A stretch of 64,000 nt of DNA from Kamptonema formosum PCC 10802 (lineage in GTDB: Bacteria; Cyanobacteriota; Cyanobacteriia; Cyanobacteriales; Oscillatoriaceae). This document shows positions 28,501 through 35,869 of the stretch, one piece after another. Position 1 is the first letter of the stretch. Each line of letters starts with the position of its first letter. Where the stretch lies: positions 6,505,439-6,569,438 of the forward strand of contig NZ_KB235948.1 in NCBI RefSeq assembly GCF_000332335.1. Direction: 5' to 3'. The translations under genes and the position numbers were made by a program. The notes under the pieces are model-generated. The model was given only the letters and a program-made list of their open reading frames with translations, was not told the origin of the DNA and did not search any database.

Positions 28501-28741
28501 AGGGTTGAGTTAAGGAAACTTGAGTTGTTTGTTTCTTGGGCTTGTTCAGGCGGAGGGGCAGCCCCAAATTGCGATAGGCTGACTGCCACTGCTTGTAGAT
28601 TTCGGGAATTTTGGGGGCTGCTGGCAACTTGCCGGTGAGTTCAGTTGAGGGGCGATCCCCCTCTTCCCCAATTTGGAGGGTGACAGTAAACCCTTGGTCG
28701 AAGCTGCCTTCCCCTAGTTTGAGAATAACCCATTTACTCAT
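25595..28741 (-). CDS. CHAT protease - nSTAND NTPase with DUF1822-like C-terminus
   Basis: 1048 residues. CHAT caspase-like domain at about 165-345, with His in CFSGHSKTEG (H226) and Cys in AIFNSCDGLG (C269). Next comes CPYRGLFAFREEDAPFFFGRE, the usual lead-in to an nSTAND NTPase, then Walker A GASGSGKSS (411-419), Walker B LLVVDQFEEL, and the sensor region VVLTLRADFLGHAL. A winged-helix-like part and a charged coiled coil (EEEERRRRELEQERKARK) follow, then HEAT-like repeats (QRLGQIGSGSAGASAALVHL). The last 110 residues (VTDLGMQIDGHTVALIVALL to VAITEDFVI) resemble the C-terminus of DUF1822 proteins. Family inference: the NTPase senses a trigger and activates the protease, as in bacterial immune or death proteins. 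Complete and apparently active. Confidence 0.85.
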   Translation of the reverse strand: MSKWVILKLGEGSFDQGFTVTLQIGEEGDRPSTELTGKLPAAPKIPEIYKQWQSAYRNLGLPLRLNKPKKQTTQVSLTQPCTEAAKLLRDSLNEWLNSEAFRPVKEGILKKLQPAEVIRLIVQTEDIQRQRLPWHLWEILVEDYTKAEVALSAPEYDRVAAKAPPKKGVRILAILGNSEGIDTQQDRALLEQLPGAEVTFLPEPQRRELTDALWERGWDILCFSGHSKTEGETGRISINKTDSLTVAELKHALRTAVERGLRLAIFNSCDGLGLANDLADLHVPQLIVMREPVPDAVAQEFLKYYLKAFARGESFYLAVREARERLQGIEDKFPCATWLPVICQNPAEAPPTWQELGGICAVLDSQAIPACPYRGLFAFREEDAPFFFGRETFTEQLVSAAGRKPLVAVIGASGSGKSSVVFAGLIPRLRAQGNWLILSLRPGVRPFRSLAAALMPVLEPNLSETDRLVEVNKLAAALGEGSLALSDVVERIRNKNSGFSQMLLVVDQFEELYTLCRDASERQQWLFSAISAVRSAPQVTVVLTLRADFLGHALSDRLFADALQNADVKLGPMNREELQRAIAEPAQKVGMLIEEGLTERILDAVEGEPGNLPLLEFALSLLWEKPRNGRLTHAAYKEIGGVESALALHAQQVYDKLNSSEQRVAKRIFLELTQLGVGTEDTRRQVLKLDLLQMDSEDLVEPVIQQLAAAKLVVTSEVMEGFTRTAVVDVVHEALIRHWPLLRRWVEENREGLIRKRAIEAAAKEWQNQGEPEDVAYLLQGPKLAEAENFLRDLAESVPLSSVARGYIIVSQAARDRFLKEEEERRRRELEQERKARKAVEQGWQTIEELFGMADSNLSFAFRSLKIKPENPEIVRDLIDLIYTSSDEYRQRIAAQRLGQIGSGSAGASAALVHLIRTTEDEETRWAAAESLRTIDPGNPALGVQRVTDLGMQIDGHTVALIVALLPKGEGGEGKVAILVRVYPLRGKTYLPPGLQLIVLDEDGETFLDTEARHADNYVQLKFGGDRGERFSVRVAVGDVAITEDFVI

Positions 28742-28937
28742 CGCCCTTCCCGGTTCTGCCCTGACAAGTTGATTTAGTCACAACACCAGCATAAAACAAA
28801 TCCGCTGACAAGAATGTAAATTTTTTTATCATTTTTGTCAGCGGTGGGTTGTGGGATGTGAGGCGGGAGGGGTTCCGTGCCTGTGCCGGTGGGGACAGCC
28901 CAGGGGAGTGGACTGTGACAGAGGTGGGGGCGGGCAA

Positions 28938-29204
28938 TTAACGACTGGACTGATCCCCGAACAGCATGGAGAGAACAGCCACACCGGCAGCAAACAGCCC
29001 CATAGTTCTCGCAGTTCCCAGCGTCGAGTCAGCGATGATATTCCCTTCCGTATCCACCAGCATCGTCTGCCGGCCATTTGGCCCTTCGTAGTGGATGAGG
29101 AACCCGTCTTCTCCGTCTTGATAGCCCAGGTAGTCGGCAAAGGGGTGGTACTGCTCAACGATTTGGCTGAAAATCTGGTGCATGACGATTTCAGAAGCAG
29201 ACAT
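28938..29204 (-). CDS. Small protein with C-terminal hydrophobic segment
   Basis: 88 residues. ATG 29204 is preceded by GAGGAGTTTTGAA, a good ribosome site. The N-terminal two thirds is acidic and soluble (HPFADYLGYQDGEDGFLIHY, VDTEGNIIADS); the end (TMGLFAAGVAVLSMLFG) could cross or touch the membrane. I do not recognise the family. It lies 196 bases upstream of the CHAT-nSTAND gene on the same strand, so it may be co-transcribed and could be a partner or substrate; that is speculation. Confidence 0.6.
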   Translation of the reverse strand: MSASEIVMHQIFSQIVEQYHPFADYLGYQDGEDGFLIHYEGPNGRQTMLVDTEGNIIADSTLGTARTMGLFAAGVAVLSMLFGDQSSR

Positions 29205-29216
29205 TTCAAAACTCCT

Positions 29217-29268
29217 CGTGTTTTTGTCTGACGCCTACTTATCGGGATGGAAACGCGGAATTATGCAG
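29217..29268. repeat. Direct repeat, copy 1 (upstream of the 88-residue gene)
   Basis: TGTCTGACGCCTACTTATCG then GGATGG and GCGGAATTATGCAG; the same sequence recurs almost unchanged at 29563-29615. The pair lies in a gene-free spacer (29205-29982) that also holds an AGAAACCCGGTTTCT half palindrome (about 29327-29357) and a TTGGGCTTTAGCCCAA hairpin (29694-29709). Confidence 0.65.
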
Positions 29269-29562
29269 GAGGGAGGAAAAATTCATCTAGTTGCTGGCAA
29301 AAAAGGGTATAGTGTTTCTGGCCCAGAAACCCGGTTTCTTAAAGAATAAGGGTTTCTCAGTACAGGACTTATGCAGTGACCTTAATTGTGTGGTGGGTTA
29401 CGCGCTTCGCTAACCCACCCTACAGATAGAGGCTGTGCCAAAAAAGCTGTAGGACAGGGTGCCAGCCCAACTGCCGGTGTCGTATTCTGACCTGTGTTTG
29501 TAAACGTCACCGGCGTCCTTAATGGCTGTGTAAGAAATGTATTTGATAATGCTTGTGGCTGC

Positions 29563-29615
29563 TTGTGTTTTGTCTGACGCCTACTTATCGGGATGGGAAT
29601 GCGGAATTATGCAGC
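29563..29615. repeat. Direct repeat, copy 2
   Basis: Second copy of the 29217-29268 segment in the same orientation, 346 bases away, with no gene attached. It may mark a lost duplicate of the 88-residue gene's upstream region. Confidence 0.6.
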
Positions 29616-29899
29616 GAGAGCTCACAAGTCGCGCAATTTTATGTTAAAATGTGTTTAAGATCCCCTTCCAGCCTGTGGCTGGGAACGCGGATTGGGCTTT
29701 AGCCCAACGGCAAACATTTTCAAGTTAGAGCCTACACCCCCGCATTGATTGGCCAACAGCTTCTTTCCAATCGCCAGGAACCTGGCTCAAAAGGAATTGG
29801 AACTTGCCATGAACAGCGAAAATCAAATTCCTGACGCCAGGTGCGCCGGCGAGACGCCTGTGCCTACGTCTTGAAGGCGTGGGGTGCGCCGCCGAGACG

Positions 29900-29982
29900 C
29901 AGCCACCGGCACTCCCCTGCCCCCTCCCCATTCCCTTGCCGGCTGTGATATATTGGGAAAAACTAAATCAGCCTTTAGGCAG
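29900..29982 (+). promoter_or_regulatory. Duplicated 83-base leader, copy 1
   Basis: AGCCACCGGCACTCCCCTGC, CCCCTCCCCATTCCC, then GCCGGCTGTGATATATTGGG and AAAA run up to the ATG of the TPR gene. Copy 2 (32073-32155) is nearly identical ahead of the TPR-CHAT gene. TGTGATATAT looks like an extended -10 element and the distance to the ATG is the same in both. Shared regulation of the two genes is inferred. Confidence 0.55.
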
Positions 29983-31836
29983 ATGAAATACGACGATAGC
30001 CTGGAAGCCTTGCTGCAGCAAGGGCACGACAAATTGGATAGAGGGCAATACCAAGCGGCGCTGGAGATATTCCAGCAGGCGGCGGCGCGGGTGCCGGCAA
30101 ACGCACCGGCACTGTATGGGTTGGGTTTGGCTTGCTATGGGCTGCAGGAATATGAGGATGCGGTTGAGCATTTGACTGAAGCTTTGGAAATAAAGCCGGT
30201 GTGCCCTCTTGCCTTGGCGTGGCGAGGCTGGGCTTACCAACGTTTGGGCGAAGATGAGCCGGCAATCGCAGATTTTGAGCGAGCGATTGCAATTCCTGCC
30301 GGGGATTTTGAGGATTGGCGTGGCAGAGGGATGGCGCTGGAGGGATTGGAGTGCTATCAGGAGGCAATTGCCTCTTATGACAGGGCGATTGAAATCAAAC
30401 CCGACAGCCACGATGCCTGGAATATCAGGGGCTATGCGCTGGGGATCTTAGAGCGCTATTCAGAGGCGCTTGCCTCATTCGACAGGGCGATTGAAATCAA
30501 ACCCGACTTGCAGGAAGCCTGGTACAACCGGGGCAATGCGCTCCATAACTTAGGGCGCTTTTCAGAGGCGATTGCCTCATTCGACAGGGCGATTGAAATC
30601 CAACCCGAAAACGGCGAATCCTGGAATAACCGGGGCTATGCGCTGGGGAATTTAGGGCGCTTTTCAGAGGCGCTTGCCTCATTCGACAGGGCGATTGAAA
30701 TCGAACCCGAAAACGGCGAATCCTGGTACAGCCGGGGCATTGCGCTGGATAATTTACGGCGCTATGAAGAGTCGATTGCCTCCTACGATAGGGCGATTGA
30801 AATCGAACCCGACAGCCCGGATGCCTGGTTCAACCGGGGCTATGGGCTGGGTGTCTTAGGGCGCTTTTCAGAGGCGATTGCCTCATTCGACACGGCGATT
30901 GAAATCAACCCCGACAGCGCCGAAGCTTGGTTCAACCGGGGCGTTGCGCTGGGGAGATTAGGGCGCTATGAAGAGGAGATTGCCTCCTACGATAAGGCGA
31001 TTGAAATCCAACCCGACAGCTGCGAACTTTGGTTCAGTCGGGGCGCTGCGCTGGGGAATTTAGGGCGCTATGAAGAGGGGATTGCCTGCTACGACAGGGC
31101 GATTGAAATCCAGCCAGACTTGCATGGAGCCTGGTACAATCGGGGGAATGCGCTGTATACTTTAGGGCGCTATCAAGAGGCGATTGCTTCCTATAACACG
31201 GTGATTGAATTTCAATCCGACGACTGCGAAGCTTGGTTCAACCGGGGCGTTGCGCTGCGGGAGTTAGGGCGCTATGAAGAGGAGATTGCTTCCTACGACA
31301 GGGCGATTGAAATCCAACCCGACTATCACGAAGTTTGGTTCAACCGGGGCAATGCGCTGGAGAACTTGGGGCGCTATGAAGAGATGATTGCCTCCTACGA
31401 CAGGGCGATTGAATTCAAACCCGACAAGCCGGAAGCTTGGTTAAATCGGGGCGTTGCGCTGGGGAACTTAGGGCGCTATGAAGAGGCAATTGCCTCCTAC
31501 GACAGGGGGATTGAATTCAACCCTGACTTTCAGGAAGCGTGGAACAACCGGGGCAGTGCGCTGAGTAATTTAGGGCGCTATGAAGAGGCGATTGCCTCAT
31601 TTGATAGGGCGATTGAAATCCCACCCGACAACTACGATATCTGGAATAACCGGGGCGTTGCGCTGGGAAACTTAGGGCGCTATGAAGAGGCGATTGCTTC
31701 ATTCGACAGGGCGATTGAAATCCAACCGAACGACCAAATGCTCTGGAACAACCGGGGCTATGCGCTGGAGAAATTAGGGCGCTATTTAGAGGCGATTTCC
31801 TCATATAGTGAAGCCGTCAGACTGACTGGTAATTAA
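29983..31836 (+). CDS. TPR-only protein (18 repeats)
   Basis: 617 residues from ATG 29983 (MKYDDSLEALLQQGHDKLDR); a longer frame to 29884 crosses the duplicated leader and is unlikely. Eighteen back-to-back 34-residue TPRs of the form AWxNRGxALxxLGRYEEAIASYDRAIEIxPD fill the whole protein, ending AVRLTGN. No signal peptide, membrane segment or enzyme domain. The first three TPRs and the leader are almost the same as in the TPR-CHAT gene that follows, so the two arose by duplication and this copy lacks the protease. It may be an adaptor or competing sensor for the CHAT partner; that is inference. Confidence 0.85.
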   Translation: MKYDDSLEALLQQGHDKLDRGQYQAALEIFQQAAARVPANAPALYGLGLACYGLQEYEDAVEHLTEALEIKPVCPLALAWRGWAYQRLGEDEPAIADFERAIAIPAGDFEDWRGRGMALEGLECYQEAIASYDRAIEIKPDSHDAWNIRGYALGILERYSEALASFDRAIEIKPDLQEAWYNRGNALHNLGRFSEAIASFDRAIEIQPENGESWNNRGYALGNLGRFSEALASFDRAIEIEPENGESWYSRGIALDNLRRYEESIASYDRAIEIEPDSPDAWFNRGYGLGVLGRFSEAIASFDTAIEINPDSAEAWFNRGVALGRLGRYEEEIASYDKAIEIQPDSCELWFSRGAALGNLGRYEEGIACYDRAIEIQPDLHGAWYNRGNALYTLGRYQEAIASYNTVIEFQSDDCEAWFNRGVALRELGRYEEEIASYDRAIEIQPDYHEVWFNRGNALENLGRYEEMIASYDRAIEFKPDKPEAWLNRGVALGNLGRYEEAIASYDRGIEFNPDFQEAWNNRGSALSNLGRYEEAIASFDRAIEIPPDNYDIWNNRGVALGNLGRYEEAIASFDRAIEIQPNDQMLWNNRGYALEKLGRYLEAISSYSEAVRLTGN

Positions 31837-31841
31837 AACTG

Positions 31842-31998
31842 AAAAGGTTTGTAGTTGGGCTTTAGCCCAACCGGCTCCTGGGCGGAGGAGCCAGTTTTAT
31901 TATGTGCCGGTGTGCGCAATTCCGAAGCGACTTAAAAAGGTTTGTAGTTGGGCTTTAGCCCAACCTGCTCCTTGGCGGAGGAGCCAGTTTTCTTATGT
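31842..31998. repeat. Tandem hairpin repeat between TPR genes
   Basis: Two copies (31842-31905 and 31934-31998) of AAAAGGTTTGTAGTTGGGCT, TTAGCCCAAC, GGAGGAGCCAGTTTT. Each has a TTGGGCTTTAGCCCAA hairpin plus GGCTCC/GGAGCC arms and ends in TTTT, so each could be a terminator for the TPR gene. The word GTGCGCAATTCCGAAGCGAC (31912-31931) recurs near 48488. Confidence 0.6.
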
Positions 31999-32072
31999 AG
32001 CAACTTGGGTTATATAGCGAGCCGGCTCCACAAACCGGCACCGGCTCGCCTGAAACGGTTCATCCCGCCCTA

Positions 32073-32155
32073 CAGCCACCGGCACTCCCCTGCCCCCTCC
32101 CCATTCCCCAGCCGGCTGTGATATATTGGGAAAATCAAATTCAGCCTTTTGGCAG
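32073..32155 (+). promoter_or_regulatory. Duplicated 83-base leader, copy 2
   Basis: Near-identical to 29900-29982, including TGTGATATATTGGGAAAA, and ends in GGCAG directly before the ATG of the TPR-CHAT gene. Confidence 0.55.
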
Positions 32156-35100
32156 ATGACAGACGACGGCAGCGTGGGAGCCTTGCTAGAGCAAGGGCAC
32201 GACAAATTGGATCGGGGGCAATACCAAGCGGCGCTGGAGATATTCCAGCAGGCGGCGGCGCGGGTGCCGGCAAACGCACCGGCACTGTACGGGTTGGGTT
32301 TGGCTTGCTACCGGCTGGAGCGATATGGGGATGCGGTTGAGCATTTGACTGATGCTTTGAGAGTAAAGGAGGAGTACCTCTTAGCCTTGGCGCGGCGAGG
32401 CTTGGCTTACCAAGCACTGAACGAGAATGTGTTAGCGACGGCAGATTTTGAGCGAGCGATTGCAATTCCAGCCGGTGATTTTGAGGATTGGCGTGGGAGA
32501 GGGATTGCGCTGGATGAATTAGGGCGCTATGAGGAGGCGATTGACTCATACGACAGGGCGATTGAAATCAAACCCGACACCCACGAAGCCTGGTACAATC
32601 GGGGGATTGCGCTGGGTAACTTAGGGCGCTATGAGGAGGCGATTGCCTCATTCGACAGGGCGATTGAAATCAAACCCGACTCCCACGAAGCCTGGAACAA
32701 TCGGGGGATTGCGCTGTATAACTTAGGGCGCTATGAGGAGGCGATTGCCTCATACGACAGGGCGATTGAAATCAAACCCGACTACCACGAAGCCTGGTAC
32801 AACCGGGGGTTTGCGCTGGGTAACTTAGGGCGCTATGAGGAGGCGATTGCCTCATACGACAGGGCGATTGAAATCAAACCCGACTACCACGAAGCCTGGT
32901 ACAACCGGGGGAATGCGCTGTATAACTTAGGGCGCTATGAGGAGGCGATAGCCTCATACGACAGGGCGATTGAATTCAAACCCGACAAGCACGAAGCCTG
33001 GAACAACCGGGGGATTGCGCTGGGTAACTTAGGGCGCTATGAGGAGGCGATTGCCTCATTCGACAGGGCGATTGAAATCAAACCCGACAAGCACGAAGCC
33101 TGGGGCAGCCGGGGCGTTGCGCTGCGTAACTTAGGGCGCTATTCAGAGGCGATTGCCTCTTCTGACAGGGCGATTGAAATCAAACCCGACTCCCACGATG
33201 CCTGGAATAATCGGGGGATTGCGCTGTATAACTTAGGGCGCTATGAGGAGGCGATTGCCTCATACGACAGGGCGATTGAAATCAAACCCGACAAGCACGA
33301 AGCCTGGGGCAGCCGGGGCGTTGCGCTGCGTAACTTAGGGCGCTATTCAGAGGCGATTGCCTCTTCTGACAGGGCGATTGAAATCAAACCCGACTCCCAC
33401 TATGCCTGGAATAACCGGGGCGCTGTTTTATGTGATTGCTTGAAGCGCTATGAGGAGGCAATCGCTAGCTTTGATGAAGCCCTCCGACTAACCGGCAATC
33501 AATTTTGGCTAGCTTGGAAAAATCGCGGGATAGCACTCCTCAACTCACGAGGATACGAAGCCGCCATCCAAACTTGGACTGCCGGCATCAAAGCCCTCCA
33601 GCCGGAATATTCCGAATATCACCTGGGTGTGGGCGAGTTGTATTGCGAAAAAGGCAGTGCGCAGTATGATTACGGAAAGCGACTGCTCAATCCTATAAAT
33701 AGAATAGCGGGACCGGCACTAGGGGGGCCGGCATTCAGAGCGCCCATCATTGGCGGCGACAAGGATACCCGCCGCACACTGGAACAGATCAACCCCTTCC
33801 CGCACTGGCAACAGGCGAGAGAAAGCTATGAAGACGCCCTCACCTTCCTGACGTTCGAGAAGTTCCCCGAACCGCACCTGGAAATCTTGCAAGACTTGAT
33901 TACAGTCTGTTCCGACTTGGGCGACGCCAAGACAGTCGAGAAGTTGTGGGAAAAGGGGGCGCAACTGCTAGAGAAGTTGTGGCCAACCTGCGAATCTGAC
34001 ACCCAGAGAATCTCCCTGTCGCGGAAGTTTGCCACCTTCGAGCAATTGCTGGTGGATATCCGCGCCGAGTCGGGAGACAGGAACAAGCAAATTGAAGCGC
34101 TGGAATTGGCAGAAAAGCGCAAAAATACCTGTCTCGCCTGGATGCGCTACGGCTGGAATTTCCAATTCCCCAGCCCCAATTACCAGGAGATGCGACAGCT
34201 GCTCAATCCCCAAACAGCCATCATTTACTGGCACGTCAGCCCCTCCGCCCTCACCACGTTTATCCTGCGCTACGATAAAAAATATCCCATCACCCGCACC
34301 CTCAAACCCGTCACCGAGAAGAAGTCTTTTGGCTTTATCTCCCAGCCGGTTGTGCACGAACACAAAGCTCATCTGCCGGCAATCCGCCAGCTAGAAGACT
34401 TTGAAAGGTGGGTGGCTGACTGGAAGCGGGATTATCAGGGATACCGGAAAATCTCACCGAAAAGCTCACAGAAAGAAACCCATCCCTGGCGGGTTAAAAT
34501 GGAGGAGCGGTTAAACGAACTGGCTAGAATCCTGGAGATTGAGAGACTCTTGACTCATCTCACCGGCATCACCCAGCTGATTTTGATTCCCCACCGCGAC
34601 TTGCACCTGCTTCCCCTGGAATACCTGTTCCGGGGCAAAGGTTTCACCCTCACCCGCCTTCCCAGCGCCCAAGTTGGCATCCAGCTTGCCAACTTTGGAA
34701 ATGCCGGGGAATTCCCTCTCCTCAATGTAGAGCAAGTGGGCAACCCGCCGTTACAGTTTGTCCACATTGAATCCTCGGTTATTTCCCTCCTCTACCCCAA
34801 CCACCTGCGCCTCGGTGAAAACGCCACACCGGCACAAGTCATGGAAAGGCTGCAAAGCGATGCCGGTGCTTTTCACTTCACCGGACACGGCGATCACAAC
34901 CTTGACAGCCCCCTGGAATCTGCGTTAATATTTAAAGGGGGGAAACTCTTGACCTTGCGAGATATCTTCGCGCTGGAAAACCTGCCCAACTGCAAGCTAG
35001 TCTGCCTTTCCGCCTGCGAAACCGGCATCACCAGCCCGCAAACCCTTGTCGATGAATATGTGGGCTTAGTCAGTGGCTTCCTAGCAGTTGGAGCCACCCA

Positions 35101-35425
35101 CGTTGCCAGCACCCTCTGGCAAGTAGACTCGCAAGCCACCGCCCTGCTGCTCATCCAATTTTACCGCAATTTGCGGAAAAATAACGCCGTGCCGGCAATC
35201 GCCCTGCAACAGGCGCAAGAGTGGCTGCGCACCGCCACTTATGATATACTGGGAAAGTGGTATAACGAGTTGGCCTCCGAGTTTCCCCAAGGCGACCGAG
35301 CCATCCAGTTTTTCTTGGAAAAACAAGCCACGCGACAAAAAGAATTAGCTATAATAGAGCCAAATAAGCGCCCCTACGAACACCCTTACTACTGGGCGGC
35401 TTTCACCGGCACAGGGAACCTGTAA
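32156..35425 (+). CDS. TPR-CHAT caspase-like protease
   Basis: 1089 residues from ATG 32156, matched to the paralogue's start. The N-terminal 14 or so TPRs (about 8-480) carry the consensus HEAWNNRGIALGNLGRYEEA. After a helical linker comes a CHAT domain from about 790 on: H911 in FHFTGHGDHN and C954 in CLSACETG form the expected dyad, followed by GLVSGFLAVGATHVASTLWQ and the terminal YYWAAFTGTGN. CHAT proteases with TPR sensors include the Cas-associated TPR-CHAT (Craspase) and gasdermin-activating proteases. Here no cas gene is present. Two unknown genes follow at 8- and 4-base gaps. A 204-base pair of TPRs is duplicated inside (33089-33292 onto 33293 on). Appears intact. Confidence 0.88.
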   Translation: MTDDGSVGALLEQGHDKLDRGQYQAALEIFQQAAARVPANAPALYGLGLACYRLERYGDAVEHLTDALRVKEEYLLALARRGLAYQALNENVLATADFERAIAIPAGDFEDWRGRGIALDELGRYEEAIDSYDRAIEIKPDTHEAWYNRGIALGNLGRYEEAIASFDRAIEIKPDSHEAWNNRGIALYNLGRYEEAIASYDRAIEIKPDYHEAWYNRGFALGNLGRYEEAIASYDRAIEIKPDYHEAWYNRGNALYNLGRYEEAIASYDRAIEFKPDKHEAWNNRGIALGNLGRYEEAIASFDRAIEIKPDKHEAWGSRGVALRNLGRYSEAIASSDRAIEIKPDSHDAWNNRGIALYNLGRYEEAIASYDRAIEIKPDKHEAWGSRGVALRNLGRYSEAIASSDRAIEIKPDSHYAWNNRGAVLCDCLKRYEEAIASFDEALRLTGNQFWLAWKNRGIALLNSRGYEAAIQTWTAGIKALQPEYSEYHLGVGELYCEKGSAQYDYGKRLLNPINRIAGPALGGPAFRAPIIGGDKDTRRTLEQINPFPHWQQARESYEDALTFLTFEKFPEPHLEILQDLITVCSDLGDAKTVEKLWEKGAQLLEKLWPTCESDTQRISLSRKFATFEQLLVDIRAESGDRNKQIEALELAEKRKNTCLAWMRYGWNFQFPSPNYQEMRQLLNPQTAIIYWHVSPSALTTFILRYDKKYPITRTLKPVTEKKSFGFISQPVVHEHKAHLPAIRQLEDFERWVADWKRDYQGYRKISPKSSQKETHPWRVKMEERLNELARILEIERLLTHLTGITQLILIPHRDLHLLPLEYLFRGKGFTLTRLPSAQVGIQLANFGNAGEFPLLNVEQVGNPPLQFVHIESSVISLLYPNHLRLGENATPAQVMERLQSDAGAFHFTGHGDHNLDSPLESALIFKGGKLLTLRDIFALENLPNCKLVCLSACETGITSPQTLVDEYVGLVSGFLAVGATHVASTLWQVDSQATALLLIQFYRNLRKNNAVPAIALQQAQEWLRTATYDILGKWYNELASEFPQGDRAIQFFLEKQATRQKELAIIEPNKRPYEHPYYWAAFTGTGNL

Positions 35426-35433
35426 ACAAAACT

Positions 35434-35865
35434 ATGTCCTCGACTGAGTTGCTAACCATTGACCCCGCAAACGCCCTGATCCTCCAAGCTTTTTTGAAGG
35501 CGCTGGCGCAACTAGACCCCTTCCCGCAAGCCTTACAGCCGGATCTGAAACAGCTGGCTATCGCCCTAGCTAAAGGTGAGACTAAGCTAGCGGCGGATAT
35601 TGAAGATATCGCCAATAAAGACAACTCACTCAATCAACTGTTTCAAGACGAATACAGCCGGATGTTACTCCAGTGCGAGTCAGAAGGCGAAAGACCGGGG
35701 AAACGGACAAATAAGGTTCAACTAGATCCGAACCCTTCCTACCTGGGGAATGTCGCCGCCGAAATTCTCAGTTCAGACAATCCCAGTAAGTCGGCGCAAA
35801 AGAACAGCCATAAAATTGACATGTCTGACCACCTTCTCGACCCCACCATCATTATAACACCTTAG
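35434..35865 (+). CDS. Unknown small protein in CHAT operon
   Basis: 143 residues, eight bases past the TPR-CHAT stop. The N-terminal 75 are predicted helical (ALILQAFLKALAQLDPFPQA, KQLAIALAKGETKLAADI); the rest looks loosely folded and charged (ESEGERPGKRTNK, SAQKNSHKIDMSDHLLDPT). No membrane segment, no signal peptide, no family I recognise. The unstructured second half next to a protease gene fits a substrate or an inhibitor, but nothing in the sequence proves this. The next gene starts four bases past its stop. Confidence 0.7.
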   Translation: MSSTELLTIDPANALILQAFLKALAQLDPFPQALQPDLKQLAIALAKGETKLAADIEDIANKDNSLNQLFQDEYSRMLLQCESEGERPGKRTNKVQLDPNPSYLGNVAAEILSSDNPSKSAQKNSHKIDMSDHLLDPTIIITP

Positions 35866-35869
35866 CGCA

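Noticed and set aside
30300-33500. Regular 102-base repeats resembling an array of repeats and spacers
   Set aside because: They are TPR codons: 34-residue units with conserved protein sequence and in-frame variation, not CRISPR.
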